A DNA stretch of 54,590 bases. It comes from Cytophagales bacterium (GTDB lineage: Bacteria > Bacteroidota > Bacteroidia > Cytophagales > Cyclobacteriaceae). A model generated the notes under the pieces. The model was not told where the DNA came from, did no database searches, and worked only from the letters and a program-made list of their open reading frames with translations. A program made the position numbers and the translations under genes. The stretch lies in assembly GCA_020403045.1 (NCBI GenBank), contig JADBYK010000106.1:1-54590 (forward strand), given 5' to 3'. The first letter of the stretch is position 1; each line of letters starts with the position of its first letter. Positions 8,588-15,864 of the stretch are shown in pieces.

Positions 8588-9288
8588 TTTATTCCGGTTT
8601 TACTTGTTGAGCGCAAAATACTAACCCAATGCTGATAACCCAATTCATTGAGATGCAAACCATCTGTTGCATACTTGGCGTCCATCAGCCCGTTGGGGTC
8701 CAAAAATTTAGCGTACAAATCTACATACGTGAACTTCATTTTATCCGCATACCTCTGAAGTTGGGTGTTGATGGTAAGGATGTTGGATGCCTTACCTTTA
8801 AAATTGGGAATGAAATTTTTGAATGTCTCGTTGGTAGGCAAAATACTTTGGACAAATATTTCAGTGTTTGGTGAACCCGACCGAATTTTACTTACAATTG
8901 AAAACAGATTCTCTAAAATAACTTCATCGGGTGTTTTGCGTGATAGGTCATTGATTCCAATTAATAGAAACACCTTTGAAGGCTGTCGCTTAACAATATC
9001 ATCAAGTCTGTTGATTACCCCAAAAGTTACATCACCCGAAATCCCCCGATTGATGACCGTTGAATCTTTGAGCAACTTTTTCCAATTGCCTCCCTCGGTA
9101 ATGCTATTTCCAAGCATGATGACTTTACCTTTCACAATAGGCTGCTTCTGGAACTCAGCAAGCCGCTTCGTATAATGCTCTGGTAAATTCGGTAGCGTAT
9201 CATAATTACGCTTCTGAGCGATCAATTCAAGTTGACCGAACATCGAGCAAATCAATACTAAAATCCCAACTATAGGCTGTCTTCGCAT
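8584..9288 (-). CDS. SGNH/GDSL-type esterase, secreted
   Basis: 234 residues. A signal peptide or membrane anchor (residues about 1-25) precedes an SGNH hydrolase domain. Block I is MLGNSITEG with Ser62 as nucleophile; block II Gly is in RGISGD (about 85); block III is GINDL with Asn113; block V is DGLHLNELGY with Asp209 and His212. Family members remove acyl or acetyl groups from glycans and lipids. The substrate is unknown, but export and coupling to a sugar-phosphate-type cupin suggest carbohydrate deacylation (inference). Confidence 0.88.
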   Translation of the reverse strand: MRRQPIVGILVLICSMFGQLELIAQKRNYDTLPNLPEHYTKRLAEFQKQPIVKGKVIMLGNSITEGGNWKKLLKDSTVINRGISGDVTFGVINRLDDIVKRQPSKVFLLIGINDLSRKTPDEVILENLFSIVSKIRSGSPNTEIFVQSILPTNETFKNFIPNFKGKASNILTINTQLQRYADKMKFTYVDLYAKFLDPNGLMDAKYATDGLHLNELGYQHWVSILRSTSKTGIK

Positions 9289-9325
9289 TCTAGATTCTAT
9301 ATTCTAACTTCTATATTCTGACTTC
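9288..9325. repeat. Heptamer tandem array, unit TTCTNNN
   Basis: Five consecutive seven-base units (TTCTAGA, TTCTATA, TTCTAAC, TTCTATA, TTCTGAC) plus a partial TTC lie between the CocE-like and SGNH genes, touching the start of the latter. The first four bases are constant and the last three vary. Confidence 0.75.
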
Positions 9326-9348
9326 AAATTTTTTACTCTCATGCCGCC

Positions 9349-11247
9349 TCACTTCTTCACATCAATCTTTGCCTTCTGCCCTCCCCCTATTTCCACAACC
9401 GAAGATCCATACACACGAATAGTAGACTTAATAAAATCTTCTTCATTGGCTTTGTAAATATTATCTACATACTTCTGCGGATTTCTATCGATGTAAGGAA
9501 ACCAAGTGCTGTGAATTTGTACCATCACCCGATGCCCTTTTTTAAACGTGTGCAGAATATCCTGAAGAGGCACATTCACTTCGGTAATTTCATTTGCTTT
9601 AAAAGGCTCTGGCTTCTCATAGCTATTTCTGAATCTGCCCCTGAATGCTTCGTGACGAACGAGCTGCTGATAACCGCCCATGATAATATTAGGTGGATTG
9701 TGCTTTGTGTCGTTTGGTGTATTGTCAGGATAGACATCAATCAACTTCACAATAAAGTCGGCATCTGTGCCGGTCATCGATACTTTTAACTTGGCTATGA
9801 TCTCCCCTGCCAGGGTAGCATCTTCTGAGAGTGGCTCTGATTGAAACGTAACGACATCAGGTCTGCTAGCGGCCACACGTTGGTCGTCACTCATAAATCT
9901 ACGCGGTGTAAAAACAAGCCCTTCTGTTTGCGAAGTGTAAGGCACTGGTTTAGCCGGGTCACTGATGTATTCAAACACACCATCCGATTTTGTGGGTTCA
10001 TTGATCGACAACTTTCCTTTCTCTCCAAAATACAATTTAAAGGGCTGGATTTCTTTGGGTGGCCACTCACTAAATTGCTTCCATTCTTTCAACCCACAGT
10101 CGAACATATATGCTTCGGGTAATTTTGGCTGGGCACCGTCCTTTAAAGTAGCACTGAAAAACTTCCGTTCTATTTCGCGTTGATAAAACGTAGAAATGCT
10201 ATCGCCAAAATAAATGTGGTTCACCTGCTGGAAGCCGCGCTCGCGAGCCCAATCTCCATGACTCCAGGGACCCATCACAATTGTATTGTACGTTGACGGG
10301 CTGCTGCTCTCAATTTTTTTGTAAATGTTTAGTGGGCCATACAAGTCTTCGGCATCAAACCAGCCGCCCACCGTCATAATGGAATGTTTTACGTTGGTGA
10401 GATGAGGAAGCAAGTTTCTCTTTTGCCAGAATTCATCATAGTTTGGGTGATCGATAATTTGCTGCCAAAAGAAATTGTCCTTGTGATATTTCTCAGTAGC
10501 GTTTTTCAGCGCACCGATTTCCAAGTTAAAATTGTAACCATCTTTTGGCTGTTGTTCATAGAAGCGCATAATCTTGTCATCGTACCAACTTTTGTTGGTT
10601 GGCTTGTCATGCTGATAGCCAAATACCGCCATGGCTGCAATATAGCTTTGTAAGAAAGCACCCTGATGGTGAAAATCGTCAAAGAAAAAATCAGAAATGG
10701 GTGCTTGCGGGGATGATGCCTTTAAGGCTGGATGCGCATCAGGAATAGCCGCAGCCGTATAAAAGCCAGGATAGGAAATGCCCCACTGTCCAACTCTTCC
10801 ATTATTCCCTTTCACATTTTTTATCAACCAATCAATCGTATCCCAGATATCTGAGGATTCATCCGTAGCTGTTTTATTCTTCCGGTCGTTACCCGGAATG
10901 TTTGGTGTCATATTATCAAACACGCCTTCGCTCATCCAGCGGCCTCGCACATCTTGGTAAACAAAAATATAGCCGTCATGCATAAGGTACTTTGACGGCC
11001 CAAGGGACTTCTCAAATTTGGTGGGTCCATAAGGTTCCACGCTGTAGCATGTTCGCTGCATCAACATCGGGTATGTCTTCGATTTATCTTTGGGTGTATA
11101 TATCGCAGTAAATAACTTTATCCCGTCCCTCATCGGAATTTGTACCTCTGTTTTTTCGTAAAACTGCTTTACATAGGTGGAATCGGGTATCTGAGCAACC
11201 ACACAAGTTGCCTCGAAAAGACAGATAAGAGCGAGTAGTGTTTTCAT
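9349..11247 (-). CDS. CocE/NonD family secreted acyl hydrolase (X-Pro dipeptidyl-peptidase-like)
   Basis: 632 residues. The signal peptide (1-19, ending VVAQ) is followed by an alpha/beta hydrolase domain (about 30-370) with nucleophile Ser158 in GISYPG, an oxyanion region around PMLMQRTCYS, and the expected Asp near WFDAED and His in GPWSHGDW. A C-terminal jelly-roll domain (about 390-620) is typical of the CocE/NonD and PepX C-terminal family. Homologues include cocaine esterase, glutaryl-7-ACA acylase and alpha-amino-acid ester hydrolases. Length and both domains are complete. A periplasmic peptide or ester hydrolase is the safe call. Confidence 0.9.
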   Translation of the reverse strand: MKTLLALICLFEATCVVAQIPDSTYVKQFYEKTEVQIPMRDGIKLFTAIYTPKDKSKTYPMLMQRTCYSVEPYGPTKFEKSLGPSKYLMHDGYIFVYQDVRGRWMSEGVFDNMTPNIPGNDRKNKTATDESSDIWDTIDWLIKNVKGNNGRVGQWGISYPGFYTAAAIPDAHPALKASSPQAPISDFFFDDFHHQGAFLQSYIAAMAVFGYQHDKPTNKSWYDDKIMRFYEQQPKDGYNFNLEIGALKNATEKYHKDNFFWQQIIDHPNYDEFWQKRNLLPHLTNVKHSIMTVGGWFDAEDLYGPLNIYKKIESSSPSTYNTIVMGPWSHGDWARERGFQQVNHIYFGDSISTFYQREIERKFFSATLKDGAQPKLPEAYMFDCGLKEWKQFSEWPPKEIQPFKLYFGEKGKLSINEPTKSDGVFEYISDPAKPVPYTSQTEGLVFTPRRFMSDDQRVAASRPDVVTFQSEPLSEDATLAGEIIAKLKVSMTGTDADFIVKLIDVYPDNTPNDTKHNPPNIIMGGYQQLVRHEAFRGRFRNSYEKPEPFKANEITEVNVPLQDILHTFKKGHRVMVQIHSTWFPYIDRNPQKYVDNIYKANEEDFIKSTIRVYGSSVVEIGGGQKAKIDVKK

Positions 11248-11360
11248 GAAATGGCTTTTTAAAGTGTCGGCTTCCCGTTACTTTGTTTCGTTAGCGTGAA
11301 AAGTAGCAATATCAAACCCTAAACACAACCTTTTGTTGTGGAACGGGAAGTTTTATCCGC

Positions 11361-11368
11361 TATTTTTG
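11361..11368 (+). promoter_or_regulatory. -7 promoter element of the PhoD-like gene, near-leaderless
   Basis: TATTTTTG matches TAnnTTTG, with a TTG at 11336-11338 (22-base spacer). The -7 box ends only four bases before the ATG at 11373, so the predicted transcript would begin at or next to the start codon. Confidence 0.5.
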
Positions 11369-11372
11369 GCAC

Positions 11373-12407
11373 ATGAAAATTTTGGGTAGTCTCCTCGCGG
11401 TCTTTTTTTGCTCATTGGCATATGCTCAATCATCCAACGAAACGATCATAGCCTTTGGCTCGTGCAATAACGAGGAAAAGCCCCAAGAAATGTGGAAAGA
11501 AATCATTGCGAAAAAACCTTCACTTTGGATATGGGGTGGTGACAATGTATATGCTAAAGATGGCGAGGGCGCGGCAGGACTGAAAAGAAGATACGACAAA
11601 CAAAAATCAAATACGGATTACCAGCTGTTGCTCAAAAGTTGTGCGATCACCGGCACTTGGGATGACCATGACTATGGTACAAACGATGGGGGCAGACTTT
11701 TTTCAAAAAAAATAGAGAACAAAAAGCCTTTGCTTGAATTTCTGGGTATTGAGAAGTCAAACCCGGTTTGGAGCCACGCGGGTGTCTACAACTCAGTAAC
11801 GGTGGGGTCACCCGATAAAAAGATCAAGGTTATTAATCTGGATACGCGAAGTTTTCGCGATACCACATTTAAAGTGAATATTTTTGATTCGATCGCCAAA
11901 AAACAAATCGCCACTTACAGCATCAACGAAACGGGTGACATCTTGGGTGAAGAGCAGTGGCGTTGGCTGGAAAATGAATTGACTGGAAAAGGTGTGGGGC
12001 TGTTTATCATTAATTCCAGTATTCAAGTGATCGCAGAAGATCACCGATTTGAAAAATGGGCTAACTTCCCTTTGGCGCGGCAGCGTCTTTTAAACCTTAT
12101 CGCATCTTCTCAAAAAAATGTGCTGATCATTAGTGGTGACCGTCATATTTCTGAATTCTCTAAACTGGAGCAAACCGAGCCTGCCTATCCTCTAGTTGAC
12201 TTTACCTCCAGTGGACTTACCCATACCTGGTCAGAAGTATGGGAAGAAAAGAATCGCCACCGCATTGGTGACCTGGTTATTCAAAAAACGTACGGGTTAA
12301 TCAAGGTTGACTGGTCTTCGGGGGCGCCCAAAGTCATACTTCAGAGCCGTGGGCTAAAGGGGGCTCTCTATGGCGAACAGACAATCCGGTTTCCGATTAG
12401 AAAATAA
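11373..12407 (+). CDS. PhoD-like alkaline phosphatase/phosphodiesterase
   Basis: 344 residues. After a signal peptide (1-19, ending AYAQ) the PhoD metallophosphatase core is visible: GSCN near 29-32, WGGDNVY (Asp57, Asn58, Tyr60), TWDDHDYG (Asp97-Asp100) and SGDRHISEF near 253-260. These are the Fe/Ca-binding positions of PhoD-type enzymes, which hydrolyse phosphate mono- and diesters in the periplasm. The protein lacks the long N-terminal beta-sandwich of Bacillus PhoD, as usual for the short Bacteroidota forms. It is divergent from the CocE-like gene and sits under its own promoter. Confidence 0.88.
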   Translation: MKILGSLLAVFFCSLAYAQSSNETIIAFGSCNNEEKPQEMWKEIIAKKPSLWIWGGDNVYAKDGEGAAGLKRRYDKQKSNTDYQLLLKSCAITGTWDDHDYGTNDGGRLFSKKIENKKPLLEFLGIEKSNPVWSHAGVYNSVTVGSPDKKIKVINLDTRSFRDTTFKVNIFDSIAKKQIATYSINETGDILGEEQWRWLENELTGKGVGLFIINSSIQVIAEDHRFEKWANFPLARQRLLNLIASSQKNVLIISGDRHISEFSKLEQTEPAYPLVDFTSSGLTHTWSEVWEEKNRHRIGDLVIQKTYGLIKVDWSSGAPKVILQSRGLKGALYGEQTIRFPIRK

Positions 12408-12466
12408 TTTAATAAAGACTTAAACATTTATTTATCTGGCGTGTTCAACATGTCGATTTCTAAACC

Positions 12467-12474
12467 TATTTTTG
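12467..12474 (+). promoter_or_regulatory. -7 promoter element of the fasciclin gene
   Basis: TATTTTTG, a full TAnnTTTG match, lies 21 bases upstream of the ATG at 12496. It overlaps a TTG that would otherwise be an upstream start, which argues for the ATG at 12496 as the true start. Confidence 0.55.
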
Positions 12475-12495
12475 CGACCTGAAACCAAAAACATT

Positions 12496-13083
12496 ATGAA
12501 AACTCAAAAATCAATCATTTTAGTGGCGATTTTCGCTGCTTTCGCTTTTATTGTTACCAGCTGTGGTGACGGTGGAAAAGCTGCCAAAGAAAAAGCAACT
12601 CAAGACTCAATCCGCGTAGCTGATTCAACGGCTCGCGTGCAATTCGTAGCAGATTCTATTGCTGCTCTGCCTAAGTCAATTGCTGAAACTGCTGTGAACA
12701 CTCCTAACCTGAGCACTTTAGTAGCCGCTTTGACTGCCGGAGAATTGGTAGAAGTATTCAAAGGAACAGAAGCTTACACAGTGTTTGCTCCAACCAACGA
12801 TGCTTTTGCTGCGATTCAATCGACAGTAGACATGCTTTTGAAGGCTGAGAACAAATCAAAACTTCAAAATGTATTGAAGTACCACGTGGTTGCTGGCTCT
12901 GTAAAAGCTGCTGATTTAAAAGATGGCCAAGAACTTACCACCCTACAAGGTGAGAAGTTGAAAGTTTCTTTGAAGGACGGTAAAGTTTACGTAGGTGGTG
13001 CTGAAGTAACCAACCCGGATGTGGCCGTGAACAATGGTGTTGTTCACATGACCAACAAAGTATTAGTGCCTAAGAAGATGTAA
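12496..13083 (+). CDS. Fasciclin (FAS1) domain lipoprotein
   Basis: 195 residues from the ATG at 12496. A lipoprotein signal ends at Cys23 (VTSC). A charged linker rich in Lys, Asp and Ala (25-60) leads to one FAS1 domain at about 62-195, with the H1-type motif AYTVFAPTNDAF and the H2-type end GVVHMTNKVL. FAS1 proteins mediate adhesion or surface interactions; in Bacteroidota they are common surface lipoproteins. It is transcribed alone: a TAnnTTTG element lies upstream and a strong terminator follows 26 bases after the stop. Confidence 0.92.
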   Translation: MKTQKSIILVAIFAAFAFIVTSCGDGGKAAKEKATQDSIRVADSTARVQFVADSIAALPKSIAETAVNTPNLSTLVAALTAGELVEVFKGTEAYTVFAPTNDAFAAIQSTVDMLLKAENKSKLQNVLKYHVVAGSVKAADLKDGQELTTLQGEKLKVSLKDGKVYVGGAEVTNPDVAVNNGVVHMTNKVLVPKKM

Positions 13084-13109
13084 TTCAATTACGATTTCTT
13101 CCAAGCCTG

Positions 13110-13146
13110 AAAAACCCTGATGGAAATGTCAGGGTTTTTCTTTTTT
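13110..13146 (+). terminator. Rho-independent terminator after the fasciclin gene
   Basis: AAAAACCCTGA and TCAGGGTTTTT form an 11-bp stem with an 8-base loop, followed by CTTTTTT. The A-rich upstream side would also let it act on the other strand. Confidence 0.88.
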
Positions 13147-13229
13147 AGACCCCGAACAAATCGAGCCCACCAAAATCAAATTGCCGTTTTGCCAATTTAT
13201 AGTCATCTTTCTGGCTTGTAATTCGATAA

Positions 13230-14528
13230 ATGGCAGATCAAAAGAAGTACACCCTTAGTGTAGGCATCACTCTGGTGATTGCTAACATGATTGGAACTGG
13301 CGTTTTTACTTCACTGGGTTATCAAGTGGGTTCTATTCCCTCCGGTTTTTCCATTTTAGTGTTGTGGGCGGTTGGGGGTGTTGTAGCCCTTTCAGGTGCT
13401 TTTACCTATGCAGAGATTTCTACAACTCTCCAAAAATCTGGTGGAGAGTATCACTATCTCGGCAAGATCTTCCATCCGGCTCTTGGGTTCGTAAGTGGGT
13501 GGATGAGCTTGTTAGTAGGCTTTGCGGGTGCCATTTCTGCAGTTGCCTTAGCCATCGGTGAATACTCTCACACATTACTGGGCGTCTCCAATAAATTAGT
13601 TGCCATTGTAGCCATCGTTTTGGTTTCAACAGTACACTGGTTTGGAGTAAAAACAGGCGGGGCAGTACAGAACTTCCTTACCTCCATGAAGCTTTTGTTG
13701 ATTCTCTTCTTCTGCATCGCGCCTTTTTTCGTGGCCGATGAGATCAAGTCGGGTATCAGTTTTTGGCCACAGCCAGGCGACACCGATTTAATCCTCAGCG
13801 CAAGTTTTGCTGTGTCCCTTGTGTTTGTCGTGTATGCGTATACAGGGTGGAATGCGGCCGCCTACATTGCAGGTAGTTTAGAAAACCCATCCAAGAATCT
13901 ACCGCGTTCGCTAATATTCGGTACGCTTACGGTTACCGTGGTTTACTTGGCTCTCAATGGCATGTTTTTGTATTCGGCTACTTTTTCGGAGCTCAATGGC
14001 AAGAATGATATCGGCAATGTCGTTGCCTATAAACTCTTTGGTGACAAGATCGGGTTGGCTTTTTCTTCCGTGTTTAGCATTGCCTTATTGTCGACATTAA
14101 GTGCCATGACAATTGCCGGACCCAGAGTGCTCGAGGCAATGGGTGACGACTACCCCAAGCTAAAAAGATTTGCCACCACCAATCGCTTTGACATGCCCTA
14201 CCTTGCCATTTTAACACAAGCGGGGTGGGCTATTTTCTTAGTAATGGTTAGTTCTTTTAAAGAAATCATACAATACATATCTGTTAGTCTCTCTATATTC
14301 TCGATGGCTACCGTTTTGGGTATCTTTATTCTTAGAAGTAGACAAACAGCCGAAAAAAGAGTTTATTCCGTTCCTTTCTACCCAATACCCCCCATTATTT
14401 TCACGATCTGCACTTGTTGGATGATCTACTATGTCACGGAAAACGACCCCTGGATTATCCTTTACTCACTGGCTACAATGGTTCCAGGATTGATCATTTA
14501 TTATGCTATTTCTAAAAAAACCTTTTGA
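13230..14528 (+). CDS. APC-family amino acid permease
   Basis: 432 residues with about 12 hydrophobic segments. The first helix reads IANMIGTGVFTSLG, the unwound TM1 substrate/ion site of the APC superfamily, and TM6 includes YTGWNAAAYIAGSLENPSKNLPR, the matching consensus. It most resembles LAT/serine-threonine exchanger-like carriers, but the substrate is not predictable. Its TGA stop overlaps by one base the ATG of the following lipoprotein, so the two are coupled. Confidence 0.88.
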   Translation: MADQKKYTLSVGITLVIANMIGTGVFTSLGYQVGSIPSGFSILVLWAVGGVVALSGAFTYAEISTTLQKSGGEYHYLGKIFHPALGFVSGWMSLLVGFAGAISAVALAIGEYSHTLLGVSNKLVAIVAIVLVSTVHWFGVKTGGAVQNFLTSMKLLLILFFCIAPFFVADEIKSGISFWPQPGDTDLILSASFAVSLVFVVYAYTGWNAAAYIAGSLENPSKNLPRSLIFGTLTVTVVYLALNGMFLYSATFSELNGKNDIGNVVAYKLFGDKIGLAFSSVFSIALLSTLSAMTIAGPRVLEAMGDDYPKLKRFATTNRFDMPYLAILTQAGWAIFLVMVSSFKEIIQYISVSLSIFSMATVLGIFILRSRQTAEKRVYSVPFYPIPPIIFTICTCWMIYYVTENDPWIILYSLATMVPGLIIYYAISKKTF

Positions 14529-15754
14529 TGAGAAACAAATACCTGTTTACGATTTTACTAAGCAATATTTTATTTTGGGCTTGCACCGAAAAGAAAGAAA
14601 CTTCGGCAACATCGGCCGTTGATTCCCTGGCAATTGTTGACACCACAGTGATTACCGCAGATACACTCAACACCGCCCAAGCAATCGTCAATTTGGTGGT
14701 GAAAGATACCGTTCTTGACAATGCTGCAAGGTTTATTGCGGGCCTACCACAACTGAGTGAAAATTCATTCACCACGCTGCAAGCCGACAATTATTGGAAA
14801 GAATACCAGACTTCTATGGATGCGAACTGGGACAAAATGTTCAAAACTCGGCTGAGTAAAATGGCTGCCTGGGAAAAAAGTATCTTTTCCACTTCCATCG
14901 CTGATTCGCTCTCTCTATTCTATCCTTTTTCGGGACCCGATTTCCTCCATGCCTATTACCTTTTTCCACACTCGAAAGAGTTTGTAATGGCAGCCCTCGA
15001 GCCCATTCGTGAGGTGGTTCCACTTGATACAATCTCCGAAAAGAACCGAGATGAGTTTTTGGATAGCCTGGGAAACTCACTTCGCGATATTTTCAACAAA
15101 AGCTATTTTATCACCACGCACATGGAAAACGACCTGAAACAAGTAAAGGGTGTATTGCCTCCACTCTACTTTTTTATCGAACGTTCTGGTCATGAATTGT
15201 TAGAACAGAAGTTCTTTACATTAAACGAAGATGGAACCGAGAGAGAGGTGAAGGGAAGTCAAATCCATTGGCAAAAAACGCCAGGAGTAAAACTGATTTT
15301 TAGAGATCGCGTTACACTCGAAATCAAAACCTTATATTATTACTCCATTAGTATTTCAAATGCCGGGCTAAACGACCGACCTGCATTTGTGAAGTTTATC
15401 GAACAACGGGCACCGTTTAATACATTCGTAAAATCGGCTTCTTACCTCATGCACAAAGAAGCTTTCACAAAAATAAAAACGATCATTCTTAAGAATAGCA
15501 ACCATGTGTTTCAGGATGATACCGGAATGCCGTACAAAAATTTTAAAAATAGACTCGAATGGGCCGGGCAATTCTATGGCGAATACATTAAGCCGGTATC
15601 CAGTTTTAGCTCTGAATTGTACCAATCCGACCTTGACTCGGCTTACAAAGCCGGTGGAAAACGAGATCTACCCTTTTCTTTGGGCTACCATTGGAGCACG
15701 AAAAAGCAAAACTATATGCTTTTCAGCAAGGCAAAAATAGCTCCGAACAGATAA
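14528..15754 (+). CDS. Lipoprotein of unknown function
   Basis: 408 residues from the ATG at 14528; an in-frame TTG one codon upstream is less likely. A lipoprotein signal ends FWAC. A low-complexity Thr/Ala/Asp linker (20-65) leads to a long globular region with many aromatic residues and no motif I recognise. Landmarks are SGPDFLHAYYLFP near residue 135, PPLYFFIERSGHELL near 215 and a C-terminal Tyr-rich segment. It is translationally coupled to the permease, so a role in handling or sensing the transported solute is possible, but that is inference. No enzyme signature is visible. Confidence 0.75.
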   Translation: MRNKYLFTILLSNILFWACTEKKETSATSAVDSLAIVDTTVITADTLNTAQAIVNLVVKDTVLDNAARFIAGLPQLSENSFTTLQADNYWKEYQTSMDANWDKMFKTRLSKMAAWEKSIFSTSIADSLSLFYPFSGPDFLHAYYLFPHSKEFVMAALEPIREVVPLDTISEKNRDEFLDSLGNSLRDIFNKSYFITTHMENDLKQVKGVLPPLYFFIERSGHELLEQKFFTLNEDGTEREVKGSQIHWQKTPGVKLIFRDRVTLEIKTLYYYSISISNAGLNDRPAFVKFIEQRAPFNTFVKSASYLMHKEAFTKIKTIILKNSNHVFQDDTGMPYKNFKNRLEWAGQFYGEYIKPVSSFSSELYQSDLDSAYKAGGKRDLPFSLGYHWSTKKQNYMLFSKAKIAPNR

Positions 15755-15797
15755 TATGCCCTAAAATCATGAAAAAATAGCCTTTTCAGTTTCTTTT

Positions 15798-15813
15798 TTT
15801 AGGTAAGCCTAAA
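15798..15813. promoter_or_regulatory. DtxR/MntR-type palindrome upstream of the TonB receptor gene
   Basis: TTTAGGTAAGCCTAAA has perfect 6-bp arms around a 4-base centre and resembles the TTAGG...CCTAA half-sites of DtxR/IdeR/SirR-family metalloregulator operators. It lies 27 bases upstream of the -7 element and would sit near position -55 to -40, suited to control of the receptor gene. The regulator itself is not in the window. Confidence 0.5.
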
Positions 15814-15839
15814 TATTATTTTATTGCTGACTAATTATT

Positions 15840-15847
15840 TAAATTTG
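15840..15847 (+). promoter_or_regulatory. -7 promoter element of the TonB receptor gene
   Basis: TAAATTTG matches TAnnTTTG and lies 18 bases before the ATG at 15865. The expected TTG about 20 bases upstream is not evident, which would fit an activator-dependent or weak promoter. Confidence 0.5.
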
Positions 15848-15864
15848 CCAGTCTAAATAATAAA

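Noticed and set aside
15786-15864. Riboswitch before the TonB receptor gene
   Set aside because: The leader after the predicted start point is only about 14 bases, too short for an aptamer.
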